This document shows, one piece after another, positions 11,113 to 22,578 of a stretch of 64,000 nt of DNA. Origin of the DNA: Oikopleura dioica (lineage: Eukaryota > Chordata > Appendicularia > Copelata > Oikopleuridae); assembly GCA_907165135.1 (NCBI GenBank), contig OU015566.1, forward strand, positions 808,501-872,500. Direction: 5' to 3'. The first letter of the stretch is position 1, and each line of letters begins with the position of its first letter. The notes under the pieces were generated by a model. That model ran no database searches. It worked only from the letters and a program-made list of their open reading frames with translations, and was not told the DNA's origin. A program made the position numbers and the translations under genes.

Positions 11113-12271
11113 TTAGCCGTAGAAGTCAGAAATGAGGCCACTTTCTTTATGAAACTCGTAGTTTTTCGTGCCGATTCCGCAGGGATTTTCAGATCCAATA
11201 GCAAGCAAATATCCAGCCATTGACAGGAAGAAGACGGCGAAGCAGATTGTTGAGACCCATTGAAGAGTTTTTTCGTAGGGAAGCTTTTCAAAGTTTTTCA
11301 GGGTTACGATTCCAATAACCAGGCCTAAATTTTCATGTTATGGTTTTTCATTCCAAAAATCAAGTCAATTTTTCACCTGAAATCGCGCCACCAAGATGAG
11401 CCGCCCAAGAGACTTGATATCCCGACGCATGGAGCTCCATGTAAACGGTGTACCCAACATCAAAAACCATAAAGATCGAAATTGGCAAAAAATGAAGCAG
11501 CTTTACGAGTAAGTCCATTACGTCCATGTTCATGATTCCATTCGCGATGAAAGAGGCCATTAGCGCGTAGCATCCGCCGGAAGCGCCGACTAGGGATTGG
11601 CAGGGGGTGACGCAGAGCGCTAGAATTCCGCCGGTGATGACGCCAGTCGTGTAGATGATGGCGATTCTGACGGGGCCGTGGATCAGCTCTAGAATCAAGC
11701 CCAGGATGAGAAGAACAACGCAGTTTCTGAAGAGAAAAATGAGGGAAAGAAACGCTTGTTTTTCCTTTTACCCAATGATGTGTTCCAGCCCCGAATGCAA
11801 AAACTGATATGTCCAGAGTCGCCAAAGCTCGGCCGAGTTGTAGATTTTTGGCTTCAGAATCAGCGGCGAATTGATCATCGCTCGATAATTGAACTGGTTT
11901 AACTCGCATCCGTTCGCGGGGCAGCGATCACCGGTAAAGTAGTAAATGTGCACCGAAATTATGATCAGCACTTAACGAAAAATTATAGCCAAAATGGACT
12001 TATCGAAATTTTCCGCCTGATTTTTGGGAGCCTGACTTACAATTGATAATTGTGAAAAAGGGAATGTAAAGATACGGGCCAAGGTAGATTCCACAGTAGC
12101 TTCGCGAACGATTTCCTTTGTGCACCAGCTGAGGAGCTGTTCTTTCTCCTTTTGGGATTCCATCGACTTCTGCACCATCTTGAACTGAAAAGAGACGTTT
12201 TTAAGGGGAATGTTGAAGAAAAACAAACTCAATTTAGCAATATAATTTGATTGGTAGCAACAGAAATACAT
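11113..12271 (-). CDS. Rhomboid-family intramembrane serine protease
   Basis: Five minus-strand exons (12229-12271, 12041-12184, 11772-11970, 11377-11726, 11113-11324) give 315 residues. Rhomboids cut transmembrane substrates within the bilayer. The catalytic Ser lies in LVGASGGCYA (near residue 178) and the partner His in WAAHLGGAISG (near 238). The WR-type L1 loop motif (LWRLWTYQFLHSG...H) precedes the Ser segment. Hydrophobic segments fit a first helix near residues 50-70 and a six-helix core, then a last helix (TICFAVFFLSMAGYLLAIG): the seven-helix layout of rho/RHBDL secretase-type rhomboids. The first exon rests on an inferred GTTTGT donor. A TATA box lies about 125 bp upstream of the ATG. 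Confidence 0.88.
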
Positions 12272-12395
12272 TTCCCAAGGACTTCCGTTTTCAAGATTTT
12301 TTATGTATTTCCGAAAGAAATTCTAGAGATTCTTTCTTTTTGACCCGGAAATCTCGGGTTTTTGCGTGTATGTTTCCTTTTTGCACTCTTGCTGC

Positions 12396-12402
12396 TTATA
12401 TA
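12396..12402 (-). promoter_or_regulatory. TATA box of the rhomboid gene
   Basis: TATATAA read on the minus strand, 125 bp upstream of the proposed ATG at 12271 and with no gene between. Its role as a promoter is inferred from position only. Confidence 0.4.
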
Positions 12403-13247
12403 CCCCCGAAAATTCATGAAGCGTAAATGCAAGATTTTTATCTTTTCAGCTGAAAAAACTCATGGACGAGGCGAAAAATGGGACTTTTTGGCAACGAACG
12501 GGTAAGAGGGAAAATGTGCGAAGGGTTTCAAATTACTCTTGACGAGGTTTCTTTTCGGACACTTTTCCTTTCAAGAGCTAGCGGAAGTAAGCGAAAGAAA
12601 CTCAAAATTCTCGCTTTTTTAACAACATCACGATGAATTCCGTTGTTAAACCTGAATTGAAATCAAGGGTTTTTGCCCAAAAATGAATTTGAAACCATCA
12701 AAATCCCAAAAATATAAAAAAAAATTTTCTGAAAATTTTCATTTTACCCTTTTTCGATCCCCGTCTTTCGATCTTACCTATTCTTCCTTCCAGAAACCCG
12801 TCTTTCTCTCTTCTCAAAATGTATCTGCTTCTTGGATGACCAAATCTCAACAAATTTCTCGAAAAGCGCTCCATTCTGTTTTCCTCGCTTTCAGGAACCA
12901 GTCTCGTCATGTTTCTTCTTTTATTCTCTCAACTCCGGCGACAAAAGGAACAAAGGAAAAAAGCGCCGGATATTTTTCCCTGACAATCTTTCAAATAAGT
13001 CGTTTCCAGTACGCGTGTAAATTGATGATTGAGCTGTTTTTGAGAGAGAAGTTTTATTGAGCTGAAAAATGAATGCGCGTTTACGCATGGGTGAGCCGAA
13101 GGGCGAATCTAGTGGCTAGTGAGTCAGAACGAGTCAAGGACTTCTAGTGCCAGTGGATCGATTTTATTCGTTCTCTATTGAAATGAATCTTTTGATATTG
13201 CAAAAATCAAGTGTCAAAATAAAAATTTTATGTAAAAAAAAAATTAT
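12403..13247. other. Intergenic stretch, no supported gene
   Basis: Mixed AT-rich sequence between the divergent rhomboid side and the 3' end of the EF-hand gene. Open frames near 12683-13060 lack domain content and splice support, so nothing is called. Confidence 0.4.
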
Positions 13248-13912
13248 TCAAAGTGTTTTATTGATAATTTGCAGCTCAAGATCTGGCAATTTGACGAAGA
13301 ATTCGGTAAGAGTAATCTTCCCATTCCGATCCGTATCGACTTTGTTGAAGAATCGCTTGACTTCAGAAAGCAAATCTAAAGAAGATATTAAAAGATTGAA
13401 AAATCAGTTTATTATTACCATTTTTGGTCAGTTGATGCTTAATTTTCCGCTCGAGAAGATATTGGCAGCACTCGGAAATGCTGATAAACCCGTCTGAAAA
13501 CCATGATTCTTTTTCCTTAAACCGGACGAGAAAGTTACCTCCATTTTTGTCGATTTTGTCGAACAGAGCGTAAAGATCCGCCCAAAACTTGACGAATTCA
13601 TCTTCGCTCAGCTCTCCTGGTTTTTCTTTTCCGTAGTTGAGTTTGTTCAGATACCGGGTCATGGAAGCATTGAAGTCAGAAATCGAGTCGTCGGAGTTTT
13701 TGATGAAACCTTTTTTCGCAAGGAACTTTGACATTTCGTCTTTTTTGACTTCAGAGAAATGATCGAGCTAAATTCAAATCTTTCTGAAATCGATTTCCTA
13801 CTGAAGCAAAGCCACTTTGATCAACATCCAGCTTTTTGAACGAGTTTCGCAGTTGAGGACCGTATTTGATTCTAGCCTCATTTCTGAGACGATTGCCTTC
13901 TAGAGTCGACAT
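13248..13912 (-). CDS. EF-hand calcium-binding protein
   Basis: Exons 13802-13912, 13539-13767, 13419-13493 and 13248-13375 (minus) give 180 residues. Two canonical EF-hand loops are readable once introns are removed: DKNGDGFISISE (its loop is split by an intron after the fourth residue) and DTDRNGKITLTE. A degenerate one (DVDQSGFASLDHF) comes first, and a more diverged hand may lie between. The size and layout resemble sarcoplasmic calcium-binding or calexcitin-type proteins, which bind calcium through EF-hand pairs in the cytosol. Start chosen at the only in-frame ATG (MSTLEGN). A promoter is not evident. Confidence 0.85.
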
Positions 13913-14149
13913 ATTCTCTTTTTGATCTTTCTTTTCTGAGTTTGATTTCAAAATGAAATATTTGCCTGCGGAAAGACTTTAACAATTGACTTTCGTGCTC
14001 ATTATAAAGCAAGATAAAACGACGAAGACAAAGGTCTCTTTGCTTAACTTTTATATTTAATTAGAAAGTAGAATCGTAGAATCTGTAAAATCCGTTCAGA
14101 TACCGATCACCGATGCCCTTTCAGTAAAATGTGTGTAAGCAGTTTCGGC

Positions 14150-14820
14150 AACCATTAACTTCTCTATACACGGGCGCGCGACTAAGCGCTCAAAACACGG
14201 GGTCGGGAAAACCGACCACCAAGCATTATTCAGCCCCGCGCGGCGCGCCAAATCCGGACTGTGAAAAACAGCGCCGACTATTTGGACCTCTTATTGATGT
14301 TTCCGTCGAGGTCATAAGTTCAAAATTATACTCTTAGAAAGCTTGAACACTCAGCTATTCACTCATGCTATTTTAAAGGTAAAAAATGTTCCAATTTTTC
14401 TATAATGAGCGCGAAAGACATCTGTTGTAAAGCGCCATCCCTCTTGAGAAATTTCACGAAATTTCGCAGAGTGGTTCGATTTGTTCATATGAGTGCACAT
14501 TGCAAAAATTAGGTCGAATGGATTACCACATTCGAAGTAATTGAGGTCCAAACTCGCCGTGGTCGGTTTTACCGACCACGTGTATTGAGAAGTTAAGAGC
14601 TCTTGCGCGCAAATTCTGGTAGGGAACTCATTTCTGAAGGTGGCCAACTTTCTCTACTCTCGCGCCTCCTTTGATAAAAGTCGTTTTTCTTATATACAGA
14701 ACTATTCTGCATGCAGAATTATTTCGTCGGAAAACAGCCCTTTTTCCGACGAAACTATTCTGCATTTTGCAGAACTATTCTGCATGCAGAATAGTTTCGA
14801 AGGTTTCCCATTAAGAGCGC
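14150..14820. repeat. Palindrome-rich gene-free block
   Basis: The block holds perfect or near-perfect hairpins GGTCGGGAAAACCGACC (about 14200) and GTGGTCGGTTTTACCGACCAC (about 14560). An inverted pair TTAACTTCTC-ATACACG brackets them (14156 and 14585). Further palindromes are ACTATTCTGCATGCAGAATAGT-like (14700-14800) and TTCGTCGG...CCGACGAA. It is probably one or two decayed inverted-repeat transposons; no target duplication was found. Confidence 0.45.
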
Positions 14821-15069
14821 GTTTAAGCGCGTTGTTAAAAGTAAAAAAATGCGTGAACTTTCAAAAACTATTGGGTGGATTTTGTTGCCAATTATTCCAT
14901 TTACCGATTCCGTCATAATCGTCTTCGTTCTCATAAAAAGAGCAGAATAAAGAAGAAAAGTAAATTTATCCGGAGCAGCAATGTTTCAGAGAGCATAAGC
15001 TGATTTAAAAGGATTTCGAAACAGCCAGAAAAAACTCTGCTTTAGACTAAGCAAGTTCAAACCGAGAAT

Positions 15070-17695
15070 ATGGATTCAAGTTCAATTGATAGTTCAAGTC
15101 TTTCTGAGAAAAATTTCACGGAAACGACTCAATATCCTTCTGAGCTGGAGGAAGAAAAAGTTGAGACTTGGCTGGAAAAATGTCTTCCGAAATTGAAGAG
15201 AACGACTTCTCGGACTCAAAAATGTCGACTTTTGGAATCTGTTGAGAGAGCTTATTTTGAAGATGATGACAATGCTTTTTGGTGGCAATTCGTAGAATTT
15301 AGTCACGACGATTTCAGAATTATAGATAAGGAAAGAAACGTTCTAGAAAGTATCAAGACGACCAAATTTCAAAAAATGATCCTCGAAACTGAAAAATCAC
15401 TCGTCGGCGAGAGAATCGAAAGATGGGACATCAAGGAAGAATCTGGGGGATGGAAATTGACTGATGATCTAGAAGCAAGATTGATTTCAAAAGGAGGAGA
15501 AGCACTTCTTCTCAAAGAGCATTACGATTGTTTCGAAGCTGTTGTGAGGATTCAAGTTTTTGACCCTTTTCTTTTTACAGAAAGTTTTGAAGATAAAGAC
15601 GTTTTATTTGAAATTCACGTCTCAAAAAGTATTAATTTGTTAAACTTCCGTGTTCTTATATTTTCAAAGATTTTAAGAGAGCGACTGAAGTAAAATCTTC
15701 AAACAACGATCAAATTCCGATGCATAAGAACGTTATCTCGAATTTTGTGAATATTGAAATATTTCACTCAAAGGACAAGAAAAAAGAAGATTGCTTAGGA
15801 TGGATAACAATTATGGAGAAATGCGATGCAAATTTGAGAACGTTACTGAAGGAAGAAAAGCTTGATCTTAAAGAGAGAAAGAAAATCGCCAATGAAATTT
15901 TGGATGGATTTATTTATCTGTGGCAGAAATGCGGAATCGCGCATAAAGATCGAAAGCTGGAAAACTTTGTCTTTGCTGATGGAGTCGCAAAGATAATTGA
16001 CTTTGGGCTAGTAGAGGCAAAGATTGGAAGAAATGGGTACAGAAAAATGGGATACACAAGAAGAGGGTCCAAATACAAAGATTTTAATTCTCTTGGTAAG
16101 GACTATTTCGTTATTTTTGGAAAAAAACTATTTATCTTAAATTGAAAGCTGCTGGATCACCAGGATTTACGGAACACTTTCAAATTGCAAATGGAGAAGG
16201 TTATGATGCTGATAATCATTTTTTCTTTCTATTCTGCGACTGGAAAACTGCCTGGGCCCTTTTATATCGACCAATAAATGATGATGAGACAAAAGAGATT
16301 GATCAATTAATCGAGGTATAGATATTTTGTCAAAATTATTAAATCGATCTTTGGATGAGAGGCAATTTAATGAGGCAAAACCTGTAATCTTAAAGGCTTT
16401 AAAAGCTAAGATCTTTTCATACTTGAGGAGTATTTGAATTTTAAGAACTGTGGTGCATCGGAAATGAAACACTTGGACACTCAAAGTAATGATTCTCTTC
16501 GAAATTTCTTCAACAAAGTCGAAAAACTTATCTCGATTGAAAACACCTCGTCATTTTTCTGCCTCGATGATGAAAATTTGACTGAGTCGTGCAGAATGTC
16601 AAGTTTGAGGCAAAACGCTACTAAATGCGTCCAGCAAGAAATGCAAAATTTAACTATAAATGTATTCGATCAAAAAAGCAGTCAGCTTTGTGTTCCCATT
16701 TCCGTGACGACGCTTCTTCGACACGCGATGAAGAATGACCTTCGCTACGAAGATCAGTTTAATGACTTTACTTTTGAAGCGATTCTTTCGACTTTGACAA
16801 TGATTATTTTCCCTCGAAGCATGGCTGGGCTCAATTTAAATCCGAACGAGAAAGAAAAAGAGTTTCAGAAAAATGAAGTCGAGATTCTTCTTCAACGACT
16901 TTGCCAGAACACTTATCTTATGACCTCTGGTTGGAATATTATCAGTCAAATGAGCCCAAAAGACAAAAGACCCATCAGTTCATCCTGCCATTACAATTCA
17001 GGTAAACAAATATCACAAACTTAGATATATTTGATTTTTAACCCATTGAAGTAAATCTCAACGAAAAATTCATTTTCACTCGACCATTAACTGTAACCGG
17101 CGCTTACTTATATCCTTCCGGTGAAATTCTCTTCCACCAAATGACCCTAGACAGAATTGAAAACGACGAGTACATGCTTCAGAACAACGATTTCAAGGAA
17201 CACTCTCCAGGTTAATATTTTTTTCTTCAATCTGATCAAATATTTTAAAGTTCTTCGAATTCCCCTCAAGAACCCATATTATGCCGCTTATGAGTATTTC
17301 TGTGATATCTATTTCAAAACCCAATGCAATTTATACGAAGACGATGAAATCAAGCTACAAATCGTGAATGATGAATACGGAAACATGGATGAGAATACTT
17401 GGTATCTTCTTCCTGAAGCATACACCCTCGAACTCATCCCAACTTTTCCCATTGAGGATGTTATTAAAGTCAAAAGCAATGCAAAAGATCTCGCCGATAA
17501 TTTGAAAGCGGTAAGAAATTGGATAAGAAAATATTTTCATCAAGAATCACAAACAAAGTTTCATGTACTTAGATGGGATTCGAAAATCAAGCAATTTGTG
17601 ATGCGGTCTCCTGTTGCAAGGGGGATATTGTCAACGCAGTCGACTTGCTGATGGCAGCCACGATAAATGGCGAAAATAAGAATTCGATTTTGTAA
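15070..17695 (+). CDS. Protein-kinase-like protein with C-terminal UBA-like domain
   Basis: Exons 15070-15628, 15670-16095, 16149-16315, 16360-16383, 16431-17001, 17052-17210, 17251-17510 and 17573-17695 sum to 763 codons. The N-terminal 110 residues are acidic and Ser-rich. The kinase-like core has no clear VAIK lysine (EAVVRI instead), a catalytic loop written AHKDRKLENFVF (HKDRKxEN in place of HRDLKxxN) and IIDFGL. A large C-terminal region of no known family is shared with the gene at 1-3027. The last 40 residues (MGFENQAICDAVSCCKGDIV) look like a UBA domain, which in known proteins binds ubiquitin. The tiny exon 16360-16383 is one of two readings; unspliced, the sequence there runs into a stop. 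Function is unknown; a pseudokinase or divergent kinase is likely. Confidence 0.75.
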
Positions 17696-17801
17696 AACTT
17701 AAAAAATTCGTATCAGTTTATGCTCCTTATATGCTTGTCTCGACACCAAAAAAATCACTAATTGGAAATAACACTCAAATTTTTAATGGGCGAAAAAGTT
17801 G

Positions 17802-18757
17802 TCACTGTTCAATTTCAGAAATTAGGTTGTCAAGGCCGGTTCTCCACGAATCATCTTTTTCTTCTTCCGATTCGAACTTTTTTGATTTGGCAAAGTCAAT
17901 AAGCTTGAGCCTCAGGGTTTGAGAATCAGCAATGAAAAGTAAGCTGCAACCAATAAGCTAAAAATTCCAGTCAAAATTTTAAATTCTATATTCTTTTTCA
18001 CCTGGTGATTTTTGAGATATGAAGAATCTGTAACTGCTTGTCTCAAATTTTTGAGCTTTTCAAGAACCTCGCTTTTTTCCAGCTTGTTTCCATCGACGAA
18101 TTTTCCAAAATTTTCAAGCGCCGAATCTTTCGACATTCGCTGAAGCTCAATTTTCTCCGGTTTCTGAAAGGTTGATTCGACGTCTTTTGAAAAAGAAATT
18201 CCCTCGATTCTGAAGCCGTACATCGATGTTGTTGACAGATCATCGCGGAATTGAAGGTAGCGGGATTTTGTCACAGTGCCTGAGGAGAGCTCTTCGGGAG
18301 TGAGGGAGGTAGGGTCGAGTTTTTGCATTTTGGAAAAGAGATCTGCTCGCTCGGCGTTGTTTTTTGGATCATGGATGAAGGTCTTCTTCCCGAGCTAAAA
18401 AAATGATGACTTCATTTCAATCAGGGTCATCAAATACAGTAAAAAATTATTCTTTTGATCTACCTTAATGTCCATTACAGAAGGAGATTGGCAATCCTCC
18501 GTGAGATTTTCTAGCTCCAGATACTTCGATCCCGAAATTTCCCTTATTCCGTAAAACTCCGCTGTGTAAGGTCGAAGAGGATCATCTGACGGCAAATTTG
18601 ACAAAAACTCTGGCTCGTTTGAGTTTTCTTCGTGAAAGATCTGAATTGTCAAGAATTCGTTTCGATCAAACTTTACCTTCAAAAGATGGCCATTTTTTGC
18701 TTTCAAAATTCCTCCAGAGTGACCAGCAGCTCCGGCAAAGCTTTCAAGATCGCTCAT
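17802..18757 (-). CDS. Inositol polyphosphate kinase (IPMK/IP6K family)
   Basis: Exons 18464-18757, 18002-18394 and 17802-17957 (minus) give 280 residues. The family signature PxxxDxKxG appears as PSVMDIKLGKK, split by an intron after the first Lys. The second family motif appears as STTSMYGFRIEGI, and the C-terminal metal/ATP-binding segment as LKLIDFAKSKK. These enzymes phosphorylate soluble inositol phosphates with ATP in cytosol or nucleus. The short length fits IPMK better than IP6K, but the subfamily is not settled. The gene is convergent with the kinase-like gene, 107 bp apart. Confidence 0.85.
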
Positions 18758-19497
18758 CCTTAATTTTTAATTGAATTTTATACCTTTTTTTTTTCTCGTT
18801 ACTTGAAAAATAATCCTCTCTTTTTCGCTTTCTTTGAGTCTACTAATGAAAAACAAGCAATAAATGGCTCGAAATTTACGAGTTCTTTTTATTAGGTCTT
18901 TTTTCTTGACTCCGAATGTCGTTAATGACCTTTCGTCGTTTTTTTCTTTAATTAATTTTTGCTGAAAATCACCTGGTTCTGATTTTTCGCTTTTTAAAAA
19001 TCGTTTCTTTCGCCCCGTCAATTTTTATTTTCCTCTTTCGATAGGTCGACGAGTCCTGTCTCATATCTTTCAGCTTTGTCTTATCAGATGCTCCTTTCAT
19101 TCTCAAGAAAAGGATGCAGAAAGAAAAGATAGAAAATTGCTTGTCTTGTGCAAAATTTGCTGTACGTACTAGATAGGGAACGTGACTGTTTGCAGAGGGA
19201 CCTCATAATATCCGTTGCCGTCACAAATGTCTAATAAAATGCCGCACTGACGTTTTATTCACTTCGGTAACTTTTCAGTCATAAAAACATGCAAAAACGC
19301 TCGATCATCAAGCGCTCCTTATTTTCGAAAAAAAAGAAACATTTTTAAGATGAAAAATACTTACGAGTTGGCTTTGATCTTCGTTTTTTTTCTCTCTTTT
19401 GACGTAAAAAAATCTCTGATTCCCAATTATCGATTAATAAAAAAATGATGCGTTGATACTCAAATCAAAAGCGAAAAAGCGGGAGAGCACGCCTGGG

Positions 19498-20408
19498 CAG
19501 GGCTCTTAATTTGAGGCAAAAATCAAAAGTCCGGTCTGTCCAGGTCCGGGCACTTGGCCGAAATTTACAAGTCTGGTCTGTCCAGGTACGAATTGGAAAA
19601 CCCGGACTTTAAGTCTGGTCTAGTCTGGGAAAAGTCCGAAAAAGTCTGGTCCGAGAAAAAAGACGAAAAATCCGGTCTGGTCTGGTCTAGTCCGAAAAAA
19701 TCCGAAAATTTTTCGTATAAAATACAACAAAAACTCGATTTTTTCTTCGAAAATTTTTCGAATTGAAAAACTTAGGTATTATTTTCGAAATAAATTCGAA
19801 TTAGAAAAATCGTAACTTACTCATCAGCAGAGTTGCAAATTTTCGATAGTTTTTTCTAAGCTGAGCTAGCTGAGCTGAGGTCGAAATTGAGCTGAGCTGA
19901 GCTGAATTTTTTCAAAAAAATTGCTGAGCTGAGAAAGCTGAATTTTATTTAGTGGTTCGATCTTGGTCAGCTCAGTAGACTGAGCTGAGCTGGCTCTTTT
20001 CGAAAAACTATTGAGCTGAGCTGAGCTGAGCCGACCCTAACCTCAAAATTGCTGAGCTAGCTCACAAAATTTGCAACTCTGCTCATCAGAAATTTAACAA
20101 CGAAGATTCAAGATTTGGTTCTAGAGAAAAATGAGTTTTTCTTAGAAAAATGAAGACTTTTCGGACTTTTTCGTACTTAACTGGTCTGAAAATAAGTCTC
20201 TAAGTAGTCTGGAAGTGGTTTAGTCTTCTCGGACTTTCTCGGACTTCTCGGACTTTTTCGGACTAAGTCCGGGGACAAAGCCAAGTCTGGTCCGGTCTAG
20301 TCCGAAAATTTTCTCAGCCAAAAATCAGAAGTCTGGTCCGTCCGGCCGGACTAGACCGGACGGACTTCGGACTAAGTCCGAGCCCGGACTAGTCCATTTA
20401 GGGCCCTG
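19498..20408. mobile_element. hAT-like non-autonomous element, 911 bp
   Basis: An 8-bp direct repeat CGCCTGGG flanks it (19490-19497 and 20409-20416). The termini CAGGGCTCT / AGGGCCCTG fit the YARNG start of hAT ends. The interior is made of many degenerate GTCCGG/CTAGTCCGGAC repeats in opposite orientations. A second hAT-like element has inserted into it. Confidence 0.8.
19828..20081. mobile_element. hAT-like MITE, 254 bp, nested
   Basis: The 8-bp repeat CTCATCAG flanks it (19820-19827 and 20082-20089). The ends are CAGAGTTGCAAAT and its complement. The interior is clusters of GAGCTGAGCT. It lies inside the 911-bp element and is therefore younger. Confidence 0.85.
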
Positions 20409-20823
20409 CGCCTGGGAAAAGGCGATGACTCATCCCTTGAATATCGACCAGGCAAAGTAATTGTTCAACTTGAACTTGGGCCTTGACTTTTTAACTTACC
20501 GATTTTTTTTTCGGCTTTTTTCGCTTTTTTTCTTTCTCTCTTTTTTTTTTCGCTGAAAGTTGAGCGCAAAAAAGTGCACTGGTCAAACACTTAAAAATTA
20601 ACGAAGATTAAGGCTCAGCGGTTAATAATAGCGGCCGTCTTGAGATCCCGCTTCAGGCGAGCTTTAGTGTCTGTCTTTTATCATGATCTTGGCAGCTTTG
20701 ACAACAACGAGGAAAGATCGTTTCAGCCGGCACAGAAAGTTGAGATTTGCAAGTTTGAATCGCAAATTCTCTAAAAATGATAGTTGTTGTTAGTAAAATT
20801 ACTCGAAAGAAAATTAGTTCAAA

Positions 20824-22338
20824 ATGTCTTATTTTAATAATACCGATGGATCGAGCAACGATCCTTGGGGGTCATACGGAAATGACACCTCTTATTCATT
20901 CGGAGATCAATCGACTCCAGCTTATCCGACTCAAGATAATACCGCACCATCATTTACCCCAGCACCTGCTCCGACTTTTTCTGCAATGAATTCGACTCCA
21001 CAGAGTACTGATACTCAATTTGCTTCTTCTTTTGCTCAAGCAGCGCCAATGGCACAAAACACAGGTAAAGATGATTACAGTTTTTTTCCTCTTTTATGCA
21101 CCCCAATTTTGTGGACATTTTCTTTATTTTAAGGGTTTTTAAGGGACACTTTTGTATGGATAATATTCCACTTTTGTGGACATTTATCCAGCCGAGTAAA
21201 TTTAAGAGGAAGAGAAACTGTGTAAATTGACCAAAAATGGTAAAACAGGCAAAAAAAAAGTCGTTTCGATGATAAAATTTGCCATTTTTCGAAGAAAAAA
21301 TTAGCGTAAAAAATTTTAAGGCCCTACGGCGTGACATTTTTTGAAGACTCTTGCCCACTTTTGTGGACATTTTTATGAAAATTTGGGACAAAAAATGTCC
21401 ACAAAAAAGGAAAATAACTGTATTCTTTTATTGTCGTGGGTAATTAAAGCTTCATTCTAGCTATGCCAGCCCAAGCTCTGCCGATGGAAGCCCCGAATCA
21501 CAATATTCGCGGATTGGGAGATGGAAAGAACAACGACAATCGATGGAAAATATACCTAACTCTTTGCAATCTCGTTATCTTAGTGTTCTTTATCTTGCCG
21601 ACTGTGATAATGGATGGAAAGAATCACCAAGAAACGACCACATCTGGAACAACAACTACTTCAACTCCGAATGCCGGAATTGTTTTTTGCGGCTCGAGTC
21701 CTAGATTGGGTTTGGAAGATGATTTTCGTTTTAATTTTCATAGAGCTCAATTTTCGGTCCTCCAAAAAGTCAGTCCTGCGCCAATATCATTGCTCCTACA
21801 ACAACCTCTTTTGCGACTACTTTTTCAAATCGCGGTTCAATCGATGGCTCGTACGCAAATTTTGACGATTACGACGCCGATGCAAAAGAATATTCGGTTT
21901 CTTCCTCGGGCAACGCTATGTTAGTAGACTAAATTTTTATCGAGCAAATTAATATGTTTTCAGATCTTTGTATTATGGAATCAGTGGCTACGGAACTGGT
22001 GGCTACGCTCCGAACACCGAGAAGAGCAATCGGTTTACTTCGACTTCTGATGGAATCACATTCGACTTTGCCTTCTTTCAAGTCGATACTGGCGGCGACT
22101 TCTTGGTCTTCCGAACACAAGATGGCCAAAAGTATTTTTTCACAGGCGACTTGACGGTAAATCAGGACCTTTTTCTAGAGAGAAAAAATTTTGAATTCAG
22201 GGAACTCGATTTTCGTTTTCTTCATCATACGTCGATGTTCATTTCACGACCGATGGAAACGATCAAGAGGTTGGATTTGATGTTCAAATCATTAATGGAT
22301 ATCAAGCGAATAACGACATATCAAATCTTCAAGTTTAA
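20824..22338 (+). CDS. Type II membrane protein with CUB domain
   Basis: Exons 20824-21064, 21461-21681, 21744-21919, 21964-22156 and 22201-22338 give 322 residues. The N-terminal 120 residues are Ser/Thr/Pro/Gln-rich with no signal peptide. One transmembrane helix follows (LTLCNLVILVFFILPTVIM), then a Thr-rich stalk (TTTSGTTTTSTP) and an extracellular C-terminal domain with CUB features: FRTQDGQKYFFTGDL, then SSYVDVHFTTDGNDQEVGFDVQI. CUB domains bind proteins or glycans outside the cell; no enzymatic part is seen. The second intron donor (GTTTTT) is weak. A 154-bp MITE begins 34 bp after the stop. Confidence 0.78.
21065..21460. repeat. Intron with repeated TTTTGTGGACATTTT motif
   Basis: This intron is about nine times the local norm. 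The motif TTTTGTGGACATTTT occurs three times directly and once inverted (AAAATGTCCACAA, 21392-21410). A similar pair lies in the spacer of the large foldback element at 29030-29080. It is probably an inserted element, but the ends are not defined. Confidence 0.4.
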
Positions 22339-22372
22339 AAATGCAAGAATACTTTTTCTGATCAAGAAAATG

Positions 22373-22526
22373 GGGAGGTGTATGGAACCGACAAAAATTT
22401 CGACAAATTTCGCGTGGTAATTTTCAACCAATCAGAAACCTGGATTCGGCTCATCGGCTAATCAGCAGCCGAGAAGCCGCCCACGCAAAATTTGTCGAAA
22501 TTTTTTGTCGCTCCCAGACACCATCC
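22373..22526. mobile_element. Mutator-like MITE, 154 bp
   Basis: The direct repeat CAAGAAAATG flanks both sides (22363-22372 and 22527-22536). The arms read GGAACCGACAAAAATTTCG and its complement. It has the same length as the copy at 2193-2346. Confidence 0.8.
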
Positions 22527-22578
22527 CAAGAAAATGAGTCATATGTACAAATAGTATAATTATCAAGCTGAAAGAAAT

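Larger units (their letters stand above)
18758..20823. other. Gene-free region dominated by hAT-like elements
   Basis: Upstream flank of two divergent genes. It holds the nested elements described at 19498-20408 and, outside them, T/C-rich tracts near 20500-20550. No gene is supported. Confidence 0.5.

Noticed and set aside
12683-13060. Plus-strand open frame of 125 codons
   Set aside because: Low-complexity, no ATG-context or domain signal, and no consistent splice partners.
15556-15580. A 25-nt GT-AG intron in the kinase-like gene
   Set aside because: Too short, and removing it breaks the frame at the next junction. Reading through keeps all later exons in phase.
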